NCBI RefSeq assembly: GCF_000003815.2
Contig: NC_049991.1
Location: 17,158,776 to 17,222,775 of the forward strand
Origin: Branchiostoma floridae
Taxonomy: Eukaryota > Chordata > Leptocardii > Amphioxiformes > Branchiostomatidae
DNA length: 64,000 bases
Direction: 5' to 3'
Shown here: in pieces, positions 23,301 through 33,092 of the stretch
Numbering within the stretch: the first letter of the stretch is position 1
Layout of the letters: every line of letters starts with the position of its first letter
Translations under genes and position numbers: made by a program
Notes under the pieces: generated by a model
Told to the model about the DNA's origin: nothing
Database searches by the model: none
What the model saw: the letters and a program-made list of their open reading frames with translations, nothing else

Positions 23301-26300
23301 TTATTAAAGAGACCTTTTAAAATTCCAGGTTTTCCACCAGAAAACAAGTCTCTTACCGAAAATGGAAAATCATCGTACGGTGCAACAGGAGACGAGGAGC
23401 ACTCCGACGGGAGTGAGTATATCATATTTGTATGATTCTATAAACATCATCATTCAGCCGACTATTGCACAGAGAGTAGGAATGTCCAAGACCACTTTAT
23501 ACAGATATTTCCATTTGTCATGGTAATTTCCAAGCTTTGATATTGGTTATATCAACCTTTTATGCTCAGAACAACGAGAGACCACTCCGAAAGACACCGA
23601 CGCCGAAACCCCGAGGAAAGAGTCCGTGGACATCAGCACCTATGACACTCTTGACGACATCGACACAGAGAAGGAGATATACAGAACAAAGGTATCCACA
23701 GGTCTAATTTTGTATCATCGTTGATACACACTTCCAAATGGTACTTCAACCTCATACCAAAACGTGTTCTTTGGCAGTCCTTTAAGTGCACTTGCCCTTC
23801 TCTGTGTACTCCTCCAATACCGAAGATGGCTGTCTATGTCAGTCGTTCTATTAGTCCAGGAGGAGATTCTCAAAAGAGGCTCTATTATTATGTACATGGG
23901 TCATATTAAGTCAATGCTTAGCACTGTTCTTATATGAGTTTGTCTATGAGATTCAAGTCTTCTTATATCCACCAGCGAGTCCTGTATGTTGCCGACTTGG
24001 CTCGAAAGGAGGATAAGAGGCTGAGTAAGAAGTTCAGGCTGTACAACAGGTGAATAAAATGTTTCTCTATGAAGTTGTTTTTAATCTAACCAGGTGTACA
24101 TAATTCTATGGCAGTTTTAAGCACCGCACAATTTCTATTGCTTTTTATCTAACCAAGTCTACATAGTTCTATTGCAGTTTTAAACACTGCACTACCTCCT
24201 TTATTACCTCTTTTTTTCATTTGCTTCCGTAGGAATCTCATCACCATTGCAGTGTTCTATGCTCTTCCCGTGATGCAGTTGGTCTTCACGTACCAAGTCG
24301 TAAGTGAAATGAGTACTGTTGGAGGGATTGTAATATTCGATTCTTATATATAATGACCTGAAACAGAGAATATAACATGTATTGTATTTTATATATTTGA
24401 TGCCCATTGTATTGCTCTGTTCATATCTTTAATGTGTCTATTCATATTAGCACCAGCACGGGTCTTGTTACGTGGTGACCATTCAATCCGAAACAAAAAT
24501 TTTGAACATACTGCCACTGTCTCTTTTATGACATTCACCAGCATTACGTAACACTAACATAAAAGTCTCCAATTGCGATCCACATGTAGAAAAGGCTAAG
24601 GCTATAGCTATATTTATTCACGATGTTCTACCCTCAGATGATGAACAGGACAGGTGACCAGGATCTCTGCTACTACAACTTCCTCTGCATCCATCCTTAC
24701 GGCGTTCTCTCGTAAGCAAACTGCCATCTCTACGTTTATATTGTGTTCATAATCATATCATGCTACAGTCGTATATAGTCATCAGATGCACAAAAATATC
24801 TCATAATTGTTTGTCATACTTTTAGTAATCATTTTCATAGATGATCAGGCTTTGTGATGACATGTTTCGGTAATATTGATAGGTGTGTCGAGCAGACAAA
24901 ATAGGTGTGGTTGTTGCGCATTGTACGTATCGGCCACGGTACAACATAGTAACCTGTAATTTTGCGTACAGGGCTTTTAACAACGTCTGGAGCAACATCG
25001 GCTTCGTCATGCTGGGGTTTCTGCTCATGCTACTCGTCTACAGAAGGTACATTGTTACCAACATTTGGCTACTAGTGGAATTGTCTTTTAGTGATGTCCA
25101 ACATTGATACCTTATTGATTAACATTGGTTTTGATAAACTATAGCTTTGTATCAGACCAAAGACTATAGTACCCATGCTTCTAATAGCAGACCTGCATTG
25201 TCAACACTCTTTATATGCTATAGTATGCTATATGAAACAATCAAATGTTTGACCTGATAACATATTGATTACTCATAACATATTGACAAAATAGTTTTGA
25301 GAGAGCGAGAGGCTGATCACTTGTTGATAAAAATGTATTTTTGTTATGTATTACAGAGACAGAATGCACAAAAAGCAAGTCGAGACTGGAGGAATACATG
25401 CAAAGCTGGCACAGGTGGGTATCTACTGCAAAGCACACTCTCACTTCGTTATCATGTTTACTTTCTTTGTCGTAGACATCTTAAATATGACCTTTCAAAA
25501 CTAAGTAATATTTTCTATACCAGCATACCTGACACACAGTGTCAGTGACGAAAGATAGTGGATGCTATCTGAAACGTCTGACCGTTTCCCAAATCATATC
25601 CAGTTGCTCGAGTAACTGCTTTTTGGCGTATCTTATTACCTGGATGTCTAACCTTCATTGATGTAGCGTATCTGATATTTGATATCTGTTTTCCCATCAC
25701 CAGGAGTATGGTCTCCCCAAGCATTTTGGTCTGTACTATGCAATAGGTACGTAGATCTTTGAGTGTTACTTTAAATTTAAGGTCTTCGTCAATGTCATGC
25801 ACAAAGTAGCGTATAACCAGCACTTAGATATGATACTATATTTGAAACAAATACTTTCATAATATGTTATTACTTTGAGTGACGGATAGCCTGGGTCACA
25901 GAGCCTAAGTACTATTCTATATCTAAAGGGCCTCGAGCTCCTTGCACTCGCTGCCATAATTTTGAGCCCAGGTAGAAATAGAATAGTACCAAGTCTAGGT
26001 GACGAGTACTACACCAGTCTGATCTCTAATAATAAATGCAGAAATCTCCTAGCTAATCATCCGTTTTTGTGTTTTCTCCTCAGCCCTTGCACTAGTCATG
26101 GAGGGAATCATGAGCGCCTGCTACCACGTGTGTCCCAACTACAGCAACTTCCAGTTCGGTATGTGCAGCACCATAATCTTCAAGCAGATCCCACGGTGAG
26201 ATGGGATAGTATCATAAGCTGACCAAAGGAGTGTGGCCGGCATGGGAGTGTGCGTTTCCCACCGAAGGTCTCAGGCCGCGTTATGATATTATTTCATTCC

Positions 26301-28553
26301 ACTGTAGGATCTGCTCGGAGATTACAGCACCAGCGTCCTCAAGTTATACCACATGTACACATGTATTTCTAGTTGTAATCTATGTTTCTGTATAGCCGGT
26401 ATACTGACCACCCTTGGGCGTAACACACTCGCTACGTTTAAGTTAATACATGTACGTTAGGCATTTGTCAATATATTTCCGGCTGACTGAAGGGGATTTC
26501 CAATGCAGTTTCCCTTTGAATTTTGATAGTTACTGGCACCTGAGTAAAAAAAAAAGTAAAATGCCACGGTCAATGCTGAAATATGCCAAACTTTGTCTAG
26601 TTTTGTCATGTGAAAGTAAGAAGAAAAAAAAAGGAGTTGGGTCCCACTGTATTGGCCGGGCTGAGACGCAGTGCCTATTCACGGGCGCGATCCCGCTACT
26701 GATCGACACGGGGACTTTTGCCTGCTTTGTTTCCAACCTGGGCCGGTGCGTCCCTCCTTAGAGGACCTGGTTGCCCTGGGCTCCCCCGGGGTAACCATAT
26801 CGATGCCGAACTTAGCGTGGACGCCCGATCGCCATAGGACAGCACGCCGCAGAACCCCCGGCCTCAAGCGGTCCGCCAACCCCAGCCTCCATGTAGCTGG
26901 ATTACAGGCGCGCGCCGCCACGCCCAGCTGAGCGCTAACGACAGTTTCTAGGAAGGAGGAAGAGGAGGATATAGCTAGGAGTCATGTGACTTGACGTGAC
27001 GTCACCAGGTGTTGTCTGAACTGTACATGTATGGGTGATTTTGAATTGATTGTCTTGGGATAGAATAGCAAACCTTACAAATTCTCAACTCAAGAGGCGA
27101 CTTGACTGAAAAACGAAAAAAAAAGATGCATTTCAATAAAAAGAAACATCGCAAAAAATATTCGTGTTCAATAAAGACTTGAATCATGCTGCAAACTGAA
27201 TAATTACAGATTGAATGATATCGCAGTCAGAGATGTAATACTGACCACATCTACATTCCTGCAAAGACTCTTGAGATGAACTGTATTCCAGACACATCGT
27301 TCATGTACATTATCGGTGGGTTGGGCATGAACCTCTACTAGAATTACGGCCATTTGTTATTGGGTGCATGTATCTCTAATGAAATTTCACCACCAAATAA
27401 ACTCTTTTTAAACAGAACTCTAATTTCAGACACATCTTCATGTGCATTGTTGAAGCTGGAGCTGGAGCACTGCCCTTTGTTATTGAGTGCAGAGAAGTCT
27501 ATCGCTTATTTGATTTCACCGAAGACTCTTCAAATCATCTCTATTTCAGACACACCGTTCATGTACATTATCGGCGGGTTGGGCATGCTGAAGCTGTACC
27601 AGAAGCGCCGCCCTTTGTTATTGGGTGCAGAGAAGTCTGAAATCATAATCGTTTATTTGATTTCGCCAAAGACTGTCTAAACGATCTCTATTCCAGACAC
27701 CTCGTTCATGTACATTATCGGCGGGTTGGGCATGCTGAAGCTGTACCAGAAGCGGCACCCTGACGTCAACCCGAACGCCTACGCCGCCTACATGTTCTTC
27801 GCTGGCGTCATCTTCATGGCTGTCATCGGAGTGGTGAGTTCGTTTGTTTGTCCGTTCCTCAATTCAGTAATATCAAAGAGCATTTTCTGACATATTGTTA
27901 CACGAAAAATTTATAAAGATTTTGAATGCATGTACTATTGCATCGACCGAATAGGTTCCAAGAAACGATGCATGTATTATCATGATGGTTTTACCTTTGA
28001 AACATTCGCAGGCATATATATAGAATAAAACGTTTCAGCAGATTGAGCTTTTGTCATATTTTACCTTTCTTGTGCGGACAAGCACAAGTAGTGTCGCAAA
28101 ATTTTTCACGAAATGTTTGAATACAATCACGCTGACACCAATTCAAATGCTTCGTAAATCGGAAGAAGTAATTTTGTAACCATGTAACGTAATGGTCTTA
28201 AATTTTTCAAATAGTATTGAAACAAATGATTAGTTATGTATACTTATACTACTAAAAAAGGCACGTGTAATCTGTTCAACACTCAGGTTTACGGCACGAA
28301 GGCCTTCTGGGGCCTGTTCACGTTTGTGTACATCCTCGCCACACTGTTCCTCAACATGGAGCTCTACTACATGGGCAGGTGGTCATTCGGTACGTGGAAA
28401 ACTTTTAAGCTATAGAATATGTGCCGTAGAACTAGATGTTCTGTTTAGGATTTCTCCCCCTCTCTCTTTCTCTCTCTCCCTCTCCCTCTCTGCTTGCCTG
28501 TCTGTCTGTCTGTCTGTCTGTTTCTGTCTCTCTCTCTCTCTCTCTGTCTGTCC

Positions 28554-28627
<74 letters not shown>

Positions 28628-31216
28628 GAAATTCGTCTGTTACAATGATATCTATATCATACTATCATAGTAACGGAGGGGGCCCCGAATTCGCCACTTT
28701 TATCATTAAATCATCGTTTTCAGGCAGAAGTTTAATGATGTTACATGTTAAGAAGCGGCCTCAACAATAACCATAATCATGTCATTGTCCAGATCTGAAG
28801 GTGTTCAAACGCGCTTACGTCATGCTGAGAACAGACTATCTCCAGTGTACAGACTGCAAGCCCATGTACACGGTAAGTGTCAGGTATTCACAGGTCTCAT
28901 GAGATTCTATAAAAGCCAAATTGAGAACTTTTCCGTCACGGTTTGACGTTCTGCTTGGAAATTTTACGAACTTTACGGCGAATTTTGACCGCACCTTCAC
29001 AAGACAGACGAGTTTTGTACGATTAACAAACACGACTAATATTATCAGATCATAGATAGACTATGCCTTTAATTACAACTGTTATAGTACATCAAAGTCA
29101 AAAATATGGATGATCTAAATGTGTTCCAAAGTGATATCTGCACAATCATGTAAAGTGGCAATAAGATTTTACTTACCTTAATTGCGATATCCATTAGCCC
29201 TGTTTAGGGCTAGTCTTCCAGGATTCGAAGTTTGACTTTATTTGACAATTTCCTTTACAGAGTAGGTTTGTCCTACTGACCATAGGGAATCTGGTGAACT
29301 TGGCATTGTAAGTACCTCCCGGTCATATTCGACCTTTATGCTTTTAGTTCACAGCAATTGACATCATGGTAATCTGACCATTCATGTTAACTGCGCATCA
29401 AGGACATGTATTTCAATTGACAGTTTTGTCCCTCTATTTGTACATAACAATCACGAAATGATTGAAGCAGTTTGTGCATACCTGCAAAAGTTAAATCTTA
29501 AGCAGCACATGCCGAGTTAACTGTTTTATTGACGTCCCTGCAGAGCCCTAGCTGGTGCCATTTACCAGCCTCAGGACTTCGCGTCTTTCCTGCTCGGTAT
29601 TGTCATCTCCAACCTACTCATCTACTTCGGCTTCTACATCATCATGAAGGTGCGTACAATGTCTGAACGTATCCCAAGAAACATAATGATAAATACTTTC
29701 TAAATCTTATTGTAACTGGTGAACCTTCGATTATGATTATGTGTTAGCGAAATATTAAAAAAAAACAAAGGCAACAGAGCGGCTGTAAATAAGTCAACAA
29801 AATGTATTACTAGAACTCATGATTAGTTACAGTGTGTTTGAGTCTCTACCAGATTCCGTAGGTTGCATTTGCCTTTTACTTTCTGCAACCAAAGGCGGAC
29901 AAATGTTTACACCTGTGCCTGAATAAGTCCTCTGAGTACATATATCTCTTATTTAGGCCAATGTCTACAACTTTTCAGTCCTGCAAGAAGTCTGTTAGAG
30001 ACTATTTCAGTGTGCTAAAAATTTTAAGATGACATTGAATGATGACGTAATTGGTACATTCTCATCTTCTGTCTCCAGATCATAAGCGGTGAGAAGATCC
30101 GGTTCTTGACGTGTCTGCTCATTTTACAAAGTGCTGCTGTGTGGGCTGCTGCTCTCTACTTCTTCTTAGAAGCCAACACGTCTTGGCAGGTATGTTAGTG
30201 AAAGATGAAAAAACCTTAAGATGTAAATGACATTAAGAAAAACCTTTGCTTCATCGTAAGTACGAAATACTACGTACCCAAACGTTGATTAGATATGATA
30301 GAAAATGTTTTCCTAATTTCTGCATATCCTATCATGAATGTGCGTTGATGAAAATGCGTAAAATAATACCTCGTCATGCTATTATCAAACCTGAAGACAT
30401 ACGGCACAGGATGTTTTCTTTCTTTTGGTACAATATTAAATGAGCATAGTTGAATAAACCTTATCTGATTTTTATTTGATTTGCTTATTTTACTTGTTTG
30501 GCTTATTATATACTTATTTTGTCATGACAGAAAATGCCTGCAGAGTCCCGTGCTCAGAACAGACCCTGCGTGCTGCTGGGATTTTACGACACTCACGACA
30601 TCTGGCACTTTCTCTCCGCCGTCAGCCTCTTCTGTTCCTTCATTGTAAGTACTGTGCCTGATGCTGCTTCAAGTTATGGTCTTTGAATGTATTACATAAT
30701 GGCATTTGAATTGTTTACATAATAGCATTTTGAAGTGTATTTTGAATGTTTAACCATGACATTCTCAGGGATATATGTCTTCTCCCGTTGTAACATTCCT
30801 TTAAGCCGCGCCTTGGAGCCTCACAAGTCATTAACATGAACCTGATATAGCCGAGCAACTGATGCTACTTTAAGAAATGTTATTTGAATGGTTTGGGGGA
30901 TAGAACATTGTAACGCAAGGACGTTTTCTGGGAAGGATGACTAAGTGTTCTTTAAAAGCTTCACATTGTGCTTAAGTTTATAAAACGAGACAGGAACGGA
31001 TCTCGTTGGGAATAAGAAACCCAATACGACAAAGCTGAGAATGCGCATTGAAGGTCCTAGCTATGGCAAGCAGTCAGAAAGCATACCTGTCTCATTTGGT
31101 CATAATCGAAAGTGTGCACACGTCTTTAATTTTGTTCTTCCTTCTTTCTGTAGGTCCTGCTGGTACTGGACGACGATCTTGACTATGTAAGACGGGACCA
31201 AATCGCTGTGTTCTAA
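17369..31216 (+). CDS. SIDT: SID1 transmembrane family protein (SIDT1/SIDT2 type), complete
   Basis: Family role: multi-pass lysosomal or plasma-membrane protein implicated in dsRNA and cholesterol handling; CREST hydrolase-like fold. Seen: 26 exons, all in phase, 817 aa (human SIDT1/2 are about 830). Exons: 17369-17563, 19670-19791, 20394-20558, 20951-21098, 21545-21628, 21989-22088, 22279-22341, 22712-22805, 23051-23100, 23329-23412, 23570-23691, 23976-24049, 24233-24299, 24638-24711, 24972-25046, 25357-25414, 25704-25746, 26084-26158, 27697-27833, 28287-28389, 28793-28872, 29261-29307, 29544-29649, 30079-30189, 30531-30644, 31154-31216. Residues 1-25 are a signal peptide, then a beta-rich ectodomain to about 295, TM1 (exon 8), an acidic loop (exons 9-12), and TM2 onward. 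CREST-type residues are kept: S550, H554 (SACYHVCP), D565, and H781/H785 (HDIWH). The C-terminus RRDQIAVF matches the family. Orthology to SIDT1 versus SIDT2 is undecided. Confidence 0.93.
19313..19448 (+). pseudogene. Retrotransposon reverse-transcriptase tail fragment
   Basis: The plus-strand frame contains [15 protein letters not shown], like the GR-KT-yl--I motif near the C-terminus of non-LTR retrotransposon proteins. The frame stops at TAG, where the telomere-like repeat begins. It lies in SIDT intron 1 and is not a plausible SIDT exon. Confidence 0.5.
19455..19630 (+). repeat. Interstitial telomeric repeat (TTAGGG)n
   Basis: About 176 bp of TTAGGG with some TTAGG, TTATTAGGG and GGGGTT variants. 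It ends 39 bp before SIDT exon 2 (19670). TTAGGG is the telomere repeat of vertebrates and lancelets. Confidence 0.97.
20636..20915 (+). repeat. TTCTA-type pentanucleotide repeat
   Basis: Imperfect TTCTA/CTCTA satellite, drifting to CTCCA at its right side, in SIDT intron 3 and ending about 35 bp before exon 4. It may act as a very long pyrimidine-rich tract. Confidence 0.85.
22462..22641. mobile_element. Inverted-repeat MITE, GTCACATTTCC family
   Basis: Inverted ends GTCACATTTCCAAACCGGGG and CCCCGGTTAGGAAATGTGAC are 180 bp apart, in SIDT intron 7. Related single ends occur at about 46687 and in 60963-62081. Confidence 0.7.
25541..25670. repeat. Dispersed repeat, GTTACTCAAG family
   Basis: Contains GTGTCAGTGACGAAAGATAG, GGATGCTATCTGAAACGTCT and CAGTTGCTCGAGTAACTG, shared with 41535-41700 and 57488-57598. 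It lies in SIDT intron 16. Confidence 0.6.
26174..26324. mobile_element. MITE, family 1, copy 2 (perfect 8-bp target duplication)
   Basis: Inverted ends TAATCTTCAAGCAGATCC and GGATCTGCTCGGAGATTA are flanked on each side by CAGCACCA (26166-26173 and 26325-26332). An 8-bp duplication points to the hAT superfamily. Insertion is 16 bp downstream of the SIDT exon 18 donor. Confidence 0.85.
26624..26632 (-). terminator. Pol III T9 terminator of 7SL
   Basis: Nine consecutive A on the plus strand (T on the transcribed-sense minus strand) directly follow the 3' end of the 7SL homology. A run of four or more T is the normal RNA polymerase III stop signal. Confidence 0.75.
26633..26928 (-). ncRNA. 7SL (signal recognition particle) RNA gene
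   Basis: RNA scaffold of the signal recognition particle, which docks ribosomes at the ER. Read on the minus strand, about 296 nt align by eye along the whole length with vertebrate 7SL (about 300 nt). The 5' Alu domain starts GCTGGGCGTGG and contains CCTGTAATCCAGCTAC. In the S domain, helix 6 has a GGAG tetraloop at 26784-26781, helix 8 has a GGAAAC loop at 26734-26729, and the conserved GATCAGTAGCGGGATCGCGCC block follows. A run of nine T (26632-26624) supplies a Pol III terminator. The gene lies antisense in SIDT intron 18. No internal deletion or poly-A tail is seen, so a functional gene is more likely than a retropseudogene. Small protein-like reading frames across it are coincidental. 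Confidence 0.9.
26997..27005 (-). promoter_or_regulatory. CRE/ATF-like site upstream of 7SL
   Basis: The 9-mer TGACGTCAC contains the CRE palindrome TGACGTCA and lies 69 bp upstream of the inferred 7SL start. Vertebrate 7SL genes carry an upstream ATF/CREB site as part of their Pol III promoter, so the placement fits, although it is somewhat farther upstream than in human. A TATA-like stretch lies at 26968-26974. Confidence 0.5.
27253..27696 (+). repeat. Tandem broken copies of the SIDT exon 19 start
   Basis: Exon-like starts after CAG at 27292, 27430 and 27550 repeat the intron end plus the opening of exon 19 (27697). Copy 27550 keeps about 20 codons ([20 protein letters not shown]) before running into repeated intron sequence. 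Copy 27292 breaks after about 13 codons and 27430 after only a few. None has a donor that restores the frame. Spacing is 138, 120 and 147 bp. Confidence 0.85.
28453..28622 (+). repeat. CT-rich microsatellite
   Basis: (CT)n with CTGT and CTCC interruptions in SIDT intron 20. The pure CT run is about 64 bp. Confidence 0.95.
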
Positions 31217-32225
31217 GTTCGGAGTGCCATTCGATTTTAGCTGGAATTTTAAACAATATATGTACAAATGCCAAAGTTAATAATGGAATTATAGTGTTGC
31301 CTGAAATTTGTACTTGTTAGGTGGCAATGCCGGTATCGCGAAGAAATCGGATGTTAGAAAAAAGAGAAACAGCTGTAAAATCAAAGATAAGCAAAGCGTC
31401 ATAATGGCTTTTAAATGAAGGATACCTCAACGATGAGTTCTTGAAATCATTAGTACAAAAAAACATAGATTAAGTGCGTGCTCAGCATAAGGCAAGATTT
31501 AAATCAAAGGTAAAATTTGATCGACTTAAGTCTGAACTTCTGAGCTATTTCCGCCGATGTCAGTAGCATCAATGTCTTTGATTTCGAGAAACACTGCATG
31601 CAACGCTTTCATTTGTGTTAAACCATCAGCGAAATTAACGTATATAGTATTACTTATTTACTACATGTTGCGCTTGTATTCTCTATTAGTTCGTGATCAC
31701 GTAAACACAGCGTGCAATTTTAGATTTTGAATATTATAGTTCATAAGCTGTACTTGTCGTCAGAAGATTTTGGTTTAAGTATGTAATCACTTTATATGTG
31801 TTGCTATTCAATTAGAGTATGTTTTACCTGCTATTTGCTTCTCGTGGCCAAAGCAAAATTCGCAGTTGAGTCGACTTTGCCAAAGATATTCAATAGATCC
31901 TGGTGTAAATTTCCTCTGCGCGAATTCTACAAGCTGCTACCTCGAGTTATGAATCAAAAGTACCACGTGTACGTACCATGATTGCACCCGTGTATGGGGC
32001 GATGGTTGTGCATTGAGACAACAAAGGCGCAGTCACGAAACCGCAAAACAGTTCTTGTCTTCAAACAAGCCTTAGATCCTAAAGCCTATGATAATGCGTG
32101 TTGTTGCGTGCTGTATAGACATTATAACGCCTGTTGTGTATATCTTTCAGAATACTGGTTGTGTCAAAAGAGTCTACTGAATTATGCTGAGATTATTGAA
32201 TACCCCTGTTGTAAATTAATCACAT

Positions 32226-32231
32226 AATAAA
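32226..32231 (+). promoter_or_regulatory. Candidate SIDT polyadenylation signal
   Basis: AATAAA about 1.0 kb after the SIDT stop, on the sense strand. It is chosen as a plausible signal only; no cDNA evidence is available. Confidence 0.3.
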
Positions 32232-32727
32232 AGCTACATTTGTTATTGATGTATCTTAGTACCGTGTGTGTAACGACTAACGTGGACAGACACAATGGAA
32301 TAGCGAATTCCCCTTTAATCGTATGTTGCAGATGTATGATATAGATAAATAACATTCCACGAGTATCCTTAGCCCATTAATAATACATCCCTAAGAGTGT
32401 ACAATTTTAAACTTATTACCCTAATATAATTTTGTGTCAATTGATAATGAGATACAGTTGGAAAATCCAACGTACATGCATATGTATAGAAAACCGTTCT
32501 GAAAAACCTGTATAACAGGTGCATAGACTAAGCTTTGATTTCTATAGGTGAACTCATATTTCAAATGAATCGACCCTGCAGTCCTGAATTCTTTAGGAAT
32601 TGTATTGATCTGGTTTTTGTAGGGGCACATGTCGCTATTTCTAGTTTCTAGTACGTTCATATCAATCAAAGGAAGTAAATAAAAGTTAGTTTAACAACAC
32701 CAGTATTGGGAGCTACACACAAACGTT

Positions 32728-32733
32728 TTTATT
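32728..32733 (-). promoter_or_regulatory. Candidate polyadenylation signal of aquaporin A
   Basis: AATAAA on the minus strand about 360 bp after the stop at 33093. Confidence 0.3.
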
Positions 32734-33092
32734 TTAGTTTACGTGGCTCCCACTGTGGCGCCCCATATATACACGTTCCCGCTCTATTACCAAAAGATAT
32801 GGTCACCATGCCGTATCTAACTATTCTACTATTACATAATAATTCATATTTGTGTGGAGCCGTGGAAAACTAACTAGAATGGCACCCAGGCTAATGTAGA
32901 TAGAACAACTAAACTACTGAAAACGAAGAACAAAGCAACGTGTTCATAGTAGACATTTACCACCAAAAGTCACCATCTAACATCTCTGGCTATCTTATTA
33001 GTTCTCTATACATTATCAGTCCAACTGCCACCGTTTTGTCAATCGTAGACCGATACTGGGAAGTCTTGTGATCGTGATGTCTCTCGTCGTCA

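Larger units (their letters stand above)
31217..33092. other. Tail-to-tail intergenic region, SIDT / aquaporin A
   Basis: Contains the two 3' UTRs. No further gene, RNA or clear repeat is recognised. Confidence 0.6.

Noticed and set aside
26671..26931. Two protein-like frames, one per strand
   Set aside because: They lie wholly inside the 7SL RNA homology.
27550..27680. Alternative SIDT exon
   Set aside because: Good acceptor and about 20 family-like codons, but no usable donor before a stop; treated as a broken duplicate.
28324..28770. Long Ser/Leu-repeat reading frame
   Set aside because: Translation of a CT microsatellite in SIDT intron 20; the real exon is 28287-28389 in another context.
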